Notes: generated from the sequence alone by a model not told the origin. DNA of 64,000 nucleotides from Coriaria nepalensis (GCA_027186245.1 CP114497.1:1805501-1869500); one strand, 5' to 3'; counted from the first letter of the stretch, positions 1-12,301 are shown. Program-made: numbers and translations.

Positions 1-126
1 GAACCAAATTACAAATTAGTATGGTAAAAGAAAACCTTGATTTATCCTTCCAGAGAATGACCAATATCCCTTCTGTTTAGAGTTTAACATTTTCTCTTGT
101 TTACTTTGTAAACTTGGATTTTGCAG

Positions 127-1291
127 AGAGAAGTTTATCCTGCTCTGATATTATTTCCAGCTGGAAGGAAGGAAGTTCTTCGATATGAAGGAGATATTGC
201 AGTTACTGATGTTATCAAATTTTTAGCAGAACATGGAAGTAATTCCCAGCTTTTTAATGATGAAAATGGTAATTTTTCCCAATCAGATTCTTTATTAACC
301 ATTTCCTAATCCTGAGTTTTAATCTTCCGACCCAACACTTGTGTGGGTAGTCCGTGTTGTCCCTTGTGGTTCTACTACAATGTTGTTTATTATTCTGGCA
401 ACAGAGACATTTGTTTGGAATATTCACCAAATCGTTAACAACACAGTTGAAAGAATATTCCATTATTTTGATATCAAACCTTTTGGAAATACAAGTGCCC
501 CACCAGCATGCATTCTTATATATAACAAGGATGCCCTTTTGATTATAAAGATTAGGATTTCAACTTTTTTCCCCTCATCTTTCTTCTAGCTTGATTGAAT
601 TTTTTTATGGCATGTAGGAATTCTTCGAACTTCAGCTGGAAAAGAGACTGGTAATTCCAACTTATCAGGGAATGCAAGACCAACTAGTATTCATATGAAA
701 GCTGAAAATCTCCGTGAAGTTCTACTCAAGGACAGGGTTCAAGAAAGTACCACAACATACAATGACATACCTACTAATGTAATAGAAGAAATGCAAGAAG
801 CAGTCCCAAATATTAAAGTCGGTTCAGTCTTAATCGCTACAGAAAAGCTTTATGGTGTACAGCCGTTTGATCAATCACACGTTCTGATTGTAAGGGCAAG
901 TCAAGATACAGGATTTCAAGGTCTGATTATTAACAAGCACATGAAATGGGATTCCCTGGGAGAACTAGAAAAAGGCCTTGAAATGCTTACAGGGATGCCT
1001 CTGTCTTTAGGTGGACCCCTTGTGACTCGTGGAATGTCTCTCCTTGCCTTAGCTCAAAACGTTGGTGAACATCAATACCCGGAAGTATTATCTGGAGTTT
1101 ACTTTCTCGATCAATCAGCAACAGTTCATGAAATTGAAAAAATCAAGGCAGGAAATCAATCTTCTGCTAATTATTGTTTTTTCTTAGGGTACTCGAGTTG
1201 GGGGTGGGACCAGCTTTTCAGTGAAATTTCTGGAGGAGCATGGACATTAGCTGATGATAGTATGGAATACTTTCATTGGCGAGAAAGATGA
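127..1291 (+). CDS. AlgH/DUF179 (UPF0301) domain protein with thioredoxin-like part, 3' end only
   Basis: Two exons are visible, 127-268 and 618-1291, joined in phase 1; the 5' part lies outside the window. The last about 150 residues form an AlgH/DUF179 domain: they contain VLIATEKL, then VLIVRASQDTGFQGLIINK, the glycine-rich SLGGPLV and, near the end, FFLGYSSWGWDQL. The first visible exon (REVYPALILFPAGRKE) looks like the end of a thioredoxin-like fold. This arrangement matches the large plant protein of the At3g19780 type, whose biochemical role is unknown to me; bacterial AlgH proteins are also poorly defined. The stop at 1289-1291 is followed by AT-rich DNA. The family call is firm; the function is not. 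Confidence 0.82.
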
Positions 1292-3400
1292 CATTTTTGG
1301 AGCTCACTTGGTGGAAGAAGTTTAAACAAATTGCATAATAATGATTACCGAGCTCACGGAAACACAGGTCACCGAAGCAAAATTAGTCACTGATTGGCTC
1401 TGATTGAAATTAGAAATTTAGTTAAATGTAATGTAATACCATTACGCATATTGAGAAAAGTTACCAGGTAACCCCAACAAAACATCAATATTGATTGTTG
1501 AATAGTTTTTTAGAATTTCTTTGTTGGACCGTAAATACGGTGAAATCATTCACGACAGATAAATTAGTTCACCGTGATTACAGTCCCAACCAAACGTTTT
1601 TCATAATTTTAGGACTATTTGCTTTGCTTATTATTATTATTATTTTTTTATGGTAGATTATGCAGCAATTAGTACTTTTATTATATAGTTGAGTTTGTAC
1701 ATCGGAGAACTGCTTTTTTACTCAATATTCAAACTAATTTGAAATATTTTTGAACGTTACGAAATCGAGTCCCAACTCTTATAAAACAGCACTGGTAAGT
1801 AAAATGATTATATTGCGGTAGCTTCTTTCTAAATATATTTATGAACCTACTACTATATCTAAATCTGGTGAGCCTAATCTGAACCTTATTTATACTCGGG
1901 AATAAAATCATATGTTATGAGATTGAGATAATATGCTTTTAATTAATTTCAGGAAATGGGTACACGTACTAAATTTAAATAAAATAAGATAAAATAAAAT
2001 TATTTATATTATAATTTGTTTAATCAATCATCAATTAAGAACATATTTGAATTAATTCTTTAATGAAAATTTTTATTTAATTCAATCGTTCAATTCAAAT
2101 AAATGATAGAATATAAATAATTTTTTATTCTCCACCGTACTTAAGAAGATATCGAAATAAGAATCCATTGATATGAGACCTTTTTTCTATATTTTTTTTT
2201 AACTCTACTGCCGTATTTAAGTAATTTTTAAAAATATTAAAAAAAATTATCATTCTCATTTATAAATTCTATTAATTTCCTATATAATCAATCAAACCAA
2301 ATGTGCTATTAACTTAGTCTAACGTTTGTGAATGGATACTCACTCCCTCTCACCCCCCCCCCCCCCCCACTTTTGTCTAAATTCTATATAAATTTAGTCC
2401 ACCTACCATTACCCAAACCCAACTTTGTATGCACTTAATTCAATTGACTGAATTTTGTTGGCCAAAAAAGAATTTAGCCTCGAGGACATTAAATAATTAT
2501 CTTAACTACCCATTGCGGATGGACAACGTTAATTGATAATGCTGCTATGTAGTACATCATTTCATCTATACATATCAGCCAGAGAAAAGAGACTGAACTA
2601 AAAAGAGGACAGGAAAAAAAAGGTTTTCCCAGCCTAGGGAGACCCAGAAAGGATCAAAAGGATAAGAACACATCTAAATCAACCAGCTTGCTCACGTAAT
2701 TAGAACTTTCTGTGCTTAATCTTAAAGAGGGAGAAAAGATAAAAATATGGATCCAGCTTCCCTCTCAACCATGTGTAACAGTTGAAGCCAAATGTTTGCT
2801 GCAAAAGGTGGCTAGCGGATAGGGCCGCCATATGAGGTTTCCAATAAAGTGGGAAAAAAGAGTCCTCATAACATTAAAATAGAAAACTGAAGAAGGAAGA
2901 CCGAGAACACTACTTTACCAGATGTTTTACGGAGGATATTCAATCTGTTGCTCAGACCGAACCGTATTTCTGTAGTTAGGAAACAACTTGCATCAGAAGA
3001 TACCAACTGCAATGATCCCAATTCGCAAGTCACTTTTACAAATGGTTTAAGATAATATGAGGTATAAATACAATTATTATAAATCATAAGCCCCTTTCGA
3101 TGCTGGTTTGAACCATGGAAAGGAAAAGGCCGGTTTGGAACTAGCTAAAAGACCCTTAAAAGGAAAGGCAGAGCATCCAAGAGCAAAATCAGCAATAAAA
3201 CTAATTATAAAAACACTTAAAACCCAACTTAAATATAAACCATCTCAACACAAAAAATGCAGCAAGCCATCTGGCACAGAATCAACTGCAAATACAAGAG
3301 AAGCAGTAATTAGTGTTATATTTATAATGGCCAGCTCTGCTTAAGCAAAAGGAGTTCGCCTACTTCCCATTGCCATTTTAAGAGCGACTCGCCAAATAAG
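1292..3400. other. Intergenic region, no gene seen
   Basis: AT-rich spacer between the DUF179 gene and the 3' end of SF3A1. It holds short low-complexity tracts, including a run of about 17 C at 2354-2370. Short open frames here show no codon bias or recognisable motif. Confidence 0.6.
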
Positions 3401-3552
3401 CTGGATCTGTATTAAATACCACACGTACATCAGAATGAAACCCAAGAAAATTGATTAGGCTACCAAAATTCTGCATGACCAATATAATCTCTCCATAATA
3501 AGTAGAAAGTTCTAACAAAAACCTTAAAATTTTCCAGCTCAAGCTTCTGTAT

Positions 3553-6049
3553 CTATCTCTTTCTACCACCACGCTCTCTTAGAGAGAGAGACAGTGTTTC
3601 ACCCGCTCCGACATTGTAATATGCAAGTGACAGGTTGTCTTTGAGAAAACCTGGTTTTCCACTCAATTTTTGTTTATTTGCAGGAAGCTGGATCTCTCCA
3701 GCAATCTTCTCTTTCAGACTGCCAACAGTTTCAAATAAGGTTTGAACTGTAATCTCTATAATTTGGCCCTTGAGATTTCCATCTTCCAAATTGGGAACTG
3801 ATACAGTAATACGAACAGGTCCCTACAAAAAAAAAAAGAAGGAATCTCCTGGTAAGAATCAGTCATATATATGATAAGCCCAGCACCTGTAAACTGAATA
3901 CTATCCATACCGGATTTTGAGCTAGAAATTGATCTTCTGGTACAAGCAGAGAATCATCAAGCCTCTGCCTCTTTGGCTCTGGTTCTTCTGGAAGTGGCGG
4001 GGGAGCTTCTTCAGGTGGTGGTGGAGGCATCCCTTGTGGCATAGGTGGTAGGGCCATCATAGGTGAGGTGACAGGGATGGGAACAAAAGGCTGCAGAATT
4101 GGCATCGAGGCAAACTGAGATCCAGGAGGTGGTGGTATTGTCATACCCGAAGCATTCACAGAAATCGATGGAGGCATAGGAGGGGGTCGATTCATCATAA
4201 AGGATTGTTGCCCAGAATTCATAGGCATGGGTGGTTGAGGTGGCCGGATGGATGGAATCATTGACATTACAGGTGGCCTAGGTGGGGCCATGGAGAGCCC
4301 ACCACTAGTTGGGATAGAATACTGGAGTGTATTTGGAGGTACTCTAGGAAGATTAAAGGCTAGCCCAGGTGGAGGAAGGGGATGGACAGATGGCATGTCA
4401 GGTCTAGGAGGTGGGGCTGCAGGCCCTGGAAGGGACCTTCCATCATAGTTAAGGGAGTCGATTTGCTCCTCTTCCATATTTTGTGACATGGCTTGGTTTG
4501 CAGTGCGTCTAATGCTTCCAGTGTGACCATCCCATATAACTTGCTTTGGCTGCTCTTCCTTCTTTTCAATTTCAGCCTTGACTGCATTAGAAACTTCTTC
4601 CTCAGTTGTGCCAAAAATATCAGGACGAGTTCGTGCAAGTCCGACAATGTTTCTGGAAATTTCGTCATCCTGAGCAAGGGTAGTCTCTCTAATCTTGGAA
4701 AACATCCTTTCCTTTTGTTCCTTGTACTTGGGATCAATGAGAGATATCCTCATGTGTTCAGACATCTCATTTATAGGAATTAGCTCGCCAGTGATAGGGG
4801 AAACAGTAAATTTTGTTGGGTCTCTTTCCGCAAGAATTCTATCCTCAGGTCTCTTCCAGTTCTTCACAATTCTCATTGGCAGTTCTGGTTCCTCATCTAA
4901 CTTCATCTCATTATTCTTCTCATCTTCATTCTCTTCAAGTTTAGATGCCTTCATTCCTTCTTCCACAAGTTGCATCTCCTCTTCGTCCATTTCCATCTCA
5001 ACCTCCTTTCCAGGCTCAACAACCTCTTCTTCAACAGTTGTAATCTTGCTTCTCCTTACGACCTCCTCAAGGGTCATTGGTGGGGGTAAGTCCTCATCCT
5101 CATCGTCTGCAAAATCTATTGTCTCAACCACAACAAAATCATGCCAATCAATCATAGCCATTTGAATCCTTTCCTGCTCAACCTCATCTTCAGCCTTCTG
5201 CCTTGCCTGCTCTTGTGAGCATTCCCACTCCAGCCTGTGCACACATCTCTCAAGCACAGTTGTCATGTCAGTAACGCTCTTTTTCAGTTTGTCAGTTAAG
5301 CCTTTAGGAGGCATCAACACTTTCGAGTATGCATCGGCAAGGGAAGTGAAAAACATAAACATACTATGAGTCGGCTTCAAGAAATGAAACTGGGGATTAT
5401 TGATCTCCCTGCTAGTCAATCCCGTCAAAAATGATTTCCCATTTCGAGCCACAAATTGAGCTGTCAGCTTGATAATATCCAGTTCCTCTCCTGTAATCCC
5501 TTCTGGGAGCCGAACAGTATACGGTTCAGCATCTGGAGGCTCAAGAACTTTCCGAACAGGTTTAAATAGTGCAGAGGGATCAGGCTTTGGTGGGGCTGCT
5601 GCTTCATTGCTGTCAGAAGCTGGAGCTGAAGGGGTAGACTCCGGTGCAGCAAAGTCTGCTTCCTGGGAAGGAGGCTGCAGGGCAGAAGATTGATTCTGGG
5701 CACGAAATTCAGACAATCTATGTTGATAATATGCATGATATGGATCTGACGGATTCAAGAAATTGAACTTATTATTGCCAGCATTATTTGCAATGATCCT
5801 CTTTTCGAATTCGGGCCCATTCTTTGCAACGAATTGAGAGGTCTTATCGACAATGCTTTTTATATCTGGAGGAGGATGTATGATACCAATACTTTTAGTG
5901 TGGGTTGCAACTGATTCAGGAAGTGAGACGGCGTTTTCCTTCTCCCCTTCATTGCCCATAACAGTGTCATCATTCTCAACCTGGTTGGAAGGGCTTGTAT
6001 CGCCCGAGGGAGCTGGAAGACGCAAGATTGGCGCCAATGAGCTAAGCAT
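3553..6049 (-). CDS. SF3A1: Splicing factor 3A subunit 1 (SF3a120/PRP21)
   Basis: Component of the SF3a complex of U2 snRNP, acting in branch-site recognition in the nucleus. Two coding exons, 6049-3911 and 3822-3553, join in phase 0 to give 802 aa, close to the usual plant length. Visible order: SURP/SWAP module 1 (about 64-106, with IVDKTSQFVAKNGPEFE), SURP module 2 (about 192-234), a long acidic and charged middle with a PRP21-type region, a proline/methionine-rich segment, and a C-terminal ubiquitin-like domain. That domain is in the last exon and ends LSLRERGGRKR, the SF3A1 hallmark. A leader intron is likely at about 6139-6449 (GT at 6449, AG at 6139). The gene is divergent from CCB3, with start codons about 700 bp apart. 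Confidence 0.95.
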
Positions 6050-6449
6050 TTTCTCCGAGGTTGAAATAAATAACTGAGATTATAGAAGACTTCAACCTCG
6101 AAGTAGCAGGAAATCCACTTCCTGCAAGCTATTGCTATCTGCAAAGGGGAAAAAAGAATTAGGGCAACTTGACTCAATTCAACATGTAACAGAAACAATA
6201 TAACTATGAAGTAAGCATTCAATTATCAGTAGATTTCTAGCTTTCCTCTTCCTCGATTTTCACTTCGCCAAACAACAACTAAAATCGAAATAACCAGATT
6301 CAAAAATAAAAAAAGAAAAAAGAAAACAGATTCAAAATTAGGAAAGCAGAATCAAGAGACGACGATTACGGTGCTTTCGCAAACCAGATCTTCAAAACTT
6401 TAAAGCTGAAAACGAATCAACCGGAGTTCTATAACACAGAGAGAAGTAC

Positions 6450-6746
6450 CTCAGTGCCGGAGCTAGATGTACGATACTACTCCACCGTTTTCCGACCTAG
6501 GGTTTCAGAAGCCAAAACTGACCGACACGCAAACCACCATGCTCCCGGTGGAGGGGAAATATCAAATATCTAATTACTTTTCTTTATATATAATTAAATT
6601 CTTTTATCAGATTGGGGCTTACATGTGTCCCAATCCAAGCCCGTTTAATAAAAAGAAAGGAGAAGCCCGGCCCAAGCGGTTGGATGGTAAGAGGAAAAGG
6701 ATAGAACATCCATTTCTCCCTCCACTCACTCGCTCTCTTTTCAGCC
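6450..6746. promoter_or_regulatory. Shared divergent promoter of SF3A1 and CCB3
   Basis: The inferred first leader exon of SF3A1 (minus, beginning near 6450-6500) and the CCB3 start codon (plus, 6747) are less than 300 bp apart, so one short region must serve both genes. Pyrimidine tracts lie just before the CCB3 start. I see no clear TATA box in either direction. The transcription starts are inferred, not seen. Confidence 0.45.
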
Positions 6747-7875
6747 ATGGGCATGGCCACCTGTTCTTACTCTCTCAACTACCTTTTCAATACAGGTTTC
6801 CCCTTTCTTTCTAATTTTTCTTGTTTCTCTTCAAATCCTTGCACAAAGCAGGTGTTTTTTTTTTTTTTTTCCTTTTTTGTAATTCAAGCTCCTTTTGTAA
6901 AGTACTAAAACTTCATTGTAAGAAATTTTCCTGTCTTAATTTTATGATTAGGCCGGCCGCCTCTGATACTTCAGGATGGGATTTCGACCGTTTCTGTGAG
7001 TACCCAACTTATTCTTTAAGTTAATTTGATGTACTTTAAAAGAGTTTTTTCTAAGACCGATTTATCTCAACCATGATGAATGATGTGATGGCGGGAATCT
7101 GCGGTTGAGATTGCTTGATCCACTTTGTGTATAATTGAGATGTATCGGTATACGGTAGATGCGGTGAAACAGTTTAATTATATTAATTAATAAAAAGCTT
7201 GGATTTGATTCAATTAGGATTTTTTTTTTTTTTTTTCATGTAATCGAGCTTCATATGCACTCGGATTGGGCATTTACATTTAAACCCATTATTTAGTAGC
7301 TTGAGCTTTTGAAACAGTCAGTAACCTTACACTGTTTTTTTTGTTGACAGAGAGGCTTTAATAGGTACTTTGACAAACGGAATTCAATTAGGAGAATCCA
7401 AGCTATGGCTTCTTCAAATCCCCGCTCTCTTAATCTCTCGTTGTTAGAAGCAACGCCCTTTACCGGAAATCTGTTCGATCATTACTCCATTCCAAAAACC
7501 GTGTTGGCCGATCTTCATGCTGAATCATTAACTACTACTTCAAGTTTCATGGAGAGATTGACCCTTGCTGATTTAGATCCTCAAACAGCAAAGCTTGTAA
7601 TTGCATTTTTGGGTCCTTTTCTCTCTGCCTTTGCTTTCCTCTTCATCTTGAGAATAATCATGTCTTGGTACCCTAAACTTCCGGTCGAAAAGTTCCCTTA
7701 TATCATTGCTTATGCTCCGACCGAGCCCATTCTAGTACCCACTCGTAAGCTGATTAAGCCGCTCGGTGGGGTCGATGTAACTCCAGTTGTCTGGTTCGGG
7801 TTGGTTAGTTTCCTTAATGAGATTTTGGTGGGTCCTCAGGGCCTACTTGTTCTCCTTTCTCAACAAGTCAATTAG
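6747..7875 (+). CDS. CCB3: YGGT-family plastid protein, CCB3 type (cytochrome b6f cofactor assembly)
   Basis: Three exons, 6747-6795, 6952-6995 and 7351-7875, give 205 aa in one frame. CCB3 belongs to the CCB pathway that attaches heme c(i) to cytochrome b6 at the thylakoid membrane. The N-terminal 80 or so residues are rich in Ser, Thr and Arg with few acids, as in a chloroplast transit peptide. Two membrane segments follow, about 113-134 (LGPFLSAFAFLFILRII) and 174-191. Between them lies the YGGT-family signature MSWYPKLP...YAPTEPILVPTRKLI, and the C-terminus ends GPQGLLVLLSQQ. The YLMG paralogues share the domain, but this C-terminus and length best fit CCB3. The start is the first in-frame ATG; M3 is an alternative. 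Confidence 0.85.
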
Positions 7876-8178
7876 ATAGCTTGTATATGATGAAGATTCA
7901 TTATATTGAATCAGTAAATTTTGTTGATTCTATTTATTTATTACATAAGACATTCCTTTTCCATGAACTGATGCCAAGAAATATAGTACATGGGTTGAAG
8001 AAAATTTAATCAATATTTCCTCCATGGAAATAATGAATAGGAGCCAATGTATACATTAGATATTCCAAAGCTTAGTATTAAGCCATGTCAATGCCTTTTG
8101 ACATCAAATGATGTGACTTAATCTCAGCCGTGGGAGTATTTGCTCCAGGGGTAGACTAGAAGTTCCTGGCATTGAGTA
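7876..8178. other. Spacer after CCB3
   Basis: 3' UTR and short spacer between CCB3 and the 3' end of the DUF177 relic. No gene or repeat recognised. Confidence 0.5.
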
Positions 8179-9200
8179 TCATTTCGTCAATTGCATTTGC
8201 TTTTTCTGATTCCCAAGAGGACCATATTCTTTCTTCCCGCCTTCTCATTGCTACACCTACAAGCACTTGAATTCAAATTGGTACCACATTTGAGGCACAA
8301 ACCTTTGAATTTCGGGTCACATACGGCATTGATGGTGTGATTTCGAGATGCACCATGTCTCTTGTATTCTTCGAAATATCTATCTCTTTGTCTTCAGATG
8401 GAAAATAGAGTTGATCCTTCCAATCAATCAGAGAGACTCATGATCATCTTCTACTCCATCTGTGTTGCTACTAACTCCCTTGCCCTCGTCACTCCCAAAT
8501 ATCAGTCCCATATCTATGACCTTGGGTTCTTTGATGGGTTCTTCCGATAGTAGAATCGAAATGTTCGAGAAAACGCTCTCTGCAGCGAGCCCGCTACACC
8601 TGCAATATAAATTTTTACATATGATGTCAAAATCGGAAGATAAGCAAATAGCAGTGGCCTTTTGGAGCACTTGTTTTGTTTCCAATTTAAACCGGAGTCC
8701 AGTTTAGTCCTGCCGTATCCAATTAAGTAAGGCAATACCTATTGCAATCTATAGTGAGGACGGTTTTGACGATCCCGTCAAGTCTCAACCTTTGCTTCTT
8801 CTTCTTAGTCAAATCGAATGATATCTGAACGGGCGTTCCAAGAGGGTAATCTTTTACACTTTTCGCAGCACGTAAGCCCATTATGGAAGCTCTAGATTTC
8901 AAAACCTCGGTTGGGAGATGTCCTAATCCGAGTACGAACACTTTTACACTTCATCATCTTGTTTTCCTGATCATCTTCCCAATCAGACAATGCAGCCTTC
9001 TCTTCAGTGAAGGACTGATAACTATCTGCCTTCACACACTTAATAGATTTGGAACTAGTGGCAGCTTTGTAGCGATTGAAGCAAAAGTACGAACCTAAGG
9101 AAGCATTTGTCTTGGGTTTGAAATTGTAGATCGTAAACTGGGTTGAGTAAGATGGGGAAGCTATGGAAGATGTGGAGAACACAAGTGACATCTTTTTCAA
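8179..9200 (-). pseudogene. Broken DUF177/YCED homologue (plastid 23S rRNA accumulation protein type)
   Basis: The intact relatives are chloroplast proteins of the YceD family linked to large-subunit rRNA accumulation. Exon-like blocks run 9200 to about 8739 and 8599 to 8179, with good splice sites (GT at 8738, AG at 8600), so this is not a retrocopy. The first block encodes a transit-like N-terminus; later blocks keep KSRASIMGLRAAKSVKDYP, LDGIVKTVLTIDCNR, AAESVFSN and, in another frame, GLCLKCGTNLN. The frame breaks near 8925-8940, where about 20 expected residues are missing, near 8432 (extra TC), near 8335 (two extra bases) and near 8235. A conserved Cys of the C-terminal metal-type motif reads Phe. 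It sits beside the DWF1 pseudogene. Confidence 0.7.
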
Positions 9201-10050
9201 CTATTTTGAAGCATATAATTAGAATATGGGGTCAAAATCCTGGATGCTCAGGTTGTTGAGGATCTCCTACAAGAAAAATAAGCAAAATGAGATCAAACTA
9301 GTCGTAACTAAAATTGAGCATAAAGAAAAAAGCACAGTATATAGATACAGATAATTCTCTAAACACTTGCCAGTAAGATTAGAAGAACTTGAGCTTACCC
9401 ACATGAACACAGGTTTATTATAAAAATTCTTGAAAAAAGGCATTTCGTCGAACACGTCGCAGGCAAGCTTTCAGTATGACATTTTCAATCACAGAACTTT
9501 AAGAAAGTAGATAAGATAAGGGAGTATGAGTATATATAGGCTTGAAGAAACGAAATTGTTAGCAGTAGAATGAGTCAAAGAAAGTGTGGAGGAGAAGGAG
9601 AGAAGAAAAAGTGAAAGATGAAACCAGGTAGAAAAGTGTAAGATTGGAGAAGATAGCTATACGGGGGGAAAAAGGCGAGACCTTTTAGTTGCAGACTACG
9701 GAGCAGAAGAAAATTAGAAGCGGGTTTCTTATCAATCAGTTTATCTTCTTCTTCTGAGACAAGGGCCATTTCGTATTTTTTGTATTTTCTAAAATTTGAC
9801 AAAATTACTATTTTTCTTTTTTCTTTTTCTTTTTCTTTTGGGCTTAACATTTTCTTCTTAAACTTTCAATTTTCAATTATTCTTATTTTCGAATATTAAG
9901 AGTTAACAAACGAAACTATCCAATTTTGACCCCAGAACGGAAACTTTAGGGAAAAAAAAATCTAGGAGTCAGAAAGAGAGAAAGAAAGCACACATCTCAG
10001 AAATACGACCCATGCATTATTACAACATCACAGAACCAGGGAAAAGAGAA
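9201..10050. other. Spacer between the two pseudogenes
   Basis: Former 5' flank of the DUF177 relic and 3' flank of the DWF1 relic. It includes pyrimidine-rich and GA-rich tracts near 9590-9850. The open frames here lack recognisable domains. Confidence 0.45.
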
Positions 10051-11922
10051 TCACTCCACATGCTGATCAACCTCAGCATAAGCAAGTCTCAAGGTGAGCC
10101 TGTTCAGCATCCCTCACCTCCTTCTCACTCTTCCGGCCTTTCTTCGACTAATAAACACTCATGAACGTCCCAACCCCATTGTACTTCCTCCTACAATGCT
10201 CGTACAGACCCGCATCAAACATCCTCCGGAAGTTCTTCTCGTCCAGCTCAGAAACTGCATACTGTGGTTGGAACCCGCGGTTTTCAATCAGCCAGTTCTC
10301 CATTTTCCGGACCGCCCCTGCACCGTCAAATACTTCGCCCCTCAAGACGGACCAGGTGATTTGTAGACCCCTACGTCCGTGTACACCTGAGCGTAGGGTA
10401 TGTCTCCTTGTCTGTGATGTAGCTCGAAGCCTGGTTCCTGGTAGACCATGGTTTTTACGGGCAATTTGTACAGCCGGTGTAGGCAAGAGCCAGAGGGGGT
10501 GAACCTGTATGATTAGTTGATTAACAATCAGTATGGTTAACAAATGGATCCAAGAACTGCTTTTTGTGTTTCCGTTCCAGTAACTTCTGTTTGGAAAATG
10601 GTTAGTCAAGTGCACATCCATACAAATGTGCAATTTCAGAAACGAGACTCGGATAAGAGAGTTACTGAGCAACTTCAGAAGACAATGCTTGCAAACTAAG
10701 ACAAATGAAACAGAAATTAGAAAGAGGAAAGGAACATTACCTCCATCTCATGGTGGACCCACTCCAAAGCGTCTCCAACCTAGTAAAGAGGAACAAGCAT
10801 GTCTTGAATGACATGCATCTCATGGTAATAGTTTCTAATAGCTTCTCCTTGTGTAGCTTTGAGAAGAGAAACCTTAGGAGGCATCAACCATCCAACGAGA
10901 AACCTAAACCACCATTGATCTGCAAACCGCAATATAAGCTTTCCCTCCCAGTACAAACATCCAGTGTGCCTACCAGTGTGCCTATGATAATATTCTCTAG
11001 TCGGAATATACTCCACAAACTCCCCTCTCTTCAGCACTGTTTCTGCATGCTGGTAAAACCATGTTTTAAACCACTGCCCTACACCGTTAATCACATTTCC
11101 CTTTTTCTTTGCCTCTTCTTTAGAGGCGTATTTTCCTGTCATGCTCACAGCTTCAGTAGGAGAATAAATCATTGTCTCCACGAAGTCTGGAACTTTATCC
11201 GGATTGTCCTGATCTCCATCTCTAGGTGCAAAGGAATCTAAATATTCTTGAGCAATCTCTTTTAGGTTCCCCCTGACGGTTTTGTATGTAAGTTTCATGT
11301 ATTCCTTGACGGGTATAAGCTTGATTTCAGTAGAGACAAGGAGTCCTAGTGTACCCTGAGACCAAGGGATAGCATAGAAAAGATCGGAATATTCATTGTC
11401 CTTAGTAGCTCTAACTACCCTGCCATCTGCTAGAACAATCTCATAAGCCACAACAGTATCAGAAATAGACCGTAGATATGGGAGCTTCCTTTTATTCCAT
11501 ATCCATTGACAAGACCACCAACAGTTAGATTATCAAGCTCCGCAATAACTGCAAGAGCAAGATTCAATGGAAGCGTTGCTCTAGTGATCTGCCCCGTGTT
11601 CACTAGAGGCTCACATTTAGCGACCATCTTTTCTCTGTCGATTTCTAGAATATTCCGGAAAGCTGATAGGTCGACCTCGAAATGGCGGGCCTGCTTGTAG
11701 TCAACAAGGCCGTCTTTTGAAGGGTCCCTTTCTTTGAGAGGTTATATGACTTTCTCGACGTTTTCCTCATGCTCCTTCTGGCGTTGCTTGTACGACTTGG
11801 ATTCGGATTGGACATCTCCAAGGTATGTAAGGAAGTAAAGGGTGAAGGAGATTGTGAGGACAACAAAGATAACAATGATCCAAGGAATTAATGTACTTTT
11901 CTTTTGGGGTCAAGATGGTCAT
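10051..11922 (-). pseudogene. DWF1: Pseudogene of DWARF1/DIMINUTO, delta(24)-sterol reductase
   Basis: DWF1 is a membrane-anchored FAD-binding-type reductase that makes campesterol from 24-methylenecholesterol for brassinosteroid synthesis. Almost the full length is recognisable: the N-terminal membrane segment, the oxidase core (LTVGGLVNGYGIKGSSHIYGL, SDLFYAIPWSQGTLGLLV), then KVSLLKATQGEAIRNYYHEM and the C-terminus. The usual intron is kept at 10505-10740. Lesions: TAA at 11742-11744; about 15 codons missing near 11704, within the core upstream of the glycine-rich motif; a one-base loss near 11464; TAG at 10780-10782; a shift near 10480; a one-base loss near 10347; TAG at 10148-10150 from a small deletion; and a shift near 10080. 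A 12-bp exact tandem duplication lies at 10961-10984. It cannot encode an active enzyme. Confidence 0.9.
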
Positions 11923-12301
11923 TTCCAAGAACAGAATAAAATATGACATTAATTAATTATTATTGTACACTACATTGCCGATCTGTCGGATACTCTCTCC
12001 ACGGAGAAGAAACTATGCGTCTGATTCGACACATCGTTTTATCCAATTAAATATTAAAAATTTTAAATTTTTAAAAAATAGTAAAGTTTTAAATTTATTA
12101 ACAATTAAATACAGCTTAAAAGGAAAAAGAAAATTAAAAAAAATAAAAGAGAATCAATTGTGTAAACAATCAACCACAAAATATTTTCCGGCCAAATCCC
12201 CTTTAGTACTAAATATGGCTCACACTTGACATGTCTACCTTATATGAACACACACCTCTCTAATGTACAGTTAACTATCAGAGAGAGAGAGAGAGGCAAA
12301 A
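11923..12301. other. AT-rich spacer
   Basis: AT-rich spacer between the DWF1 relic's 5' end and the PTI1-like 3' end. It holds a short (GA) run at 12281-12296. No gene seen. Confidence 0.5.

Noticed and set aside
4248..5736. Several open frames overlapping SF3A1 on both strands
   Set aside because: They are shadows of the Pro/Met/Glu-rich SF3A1 coding sequence; only the minus-strand frame gives a family match.
9575..9850. Minus-strand open frame of 91 codons with Lys/Glu-rich start
   Set aside because: Low complexity, no domain, made of purine-rich tract; treated as spacer.
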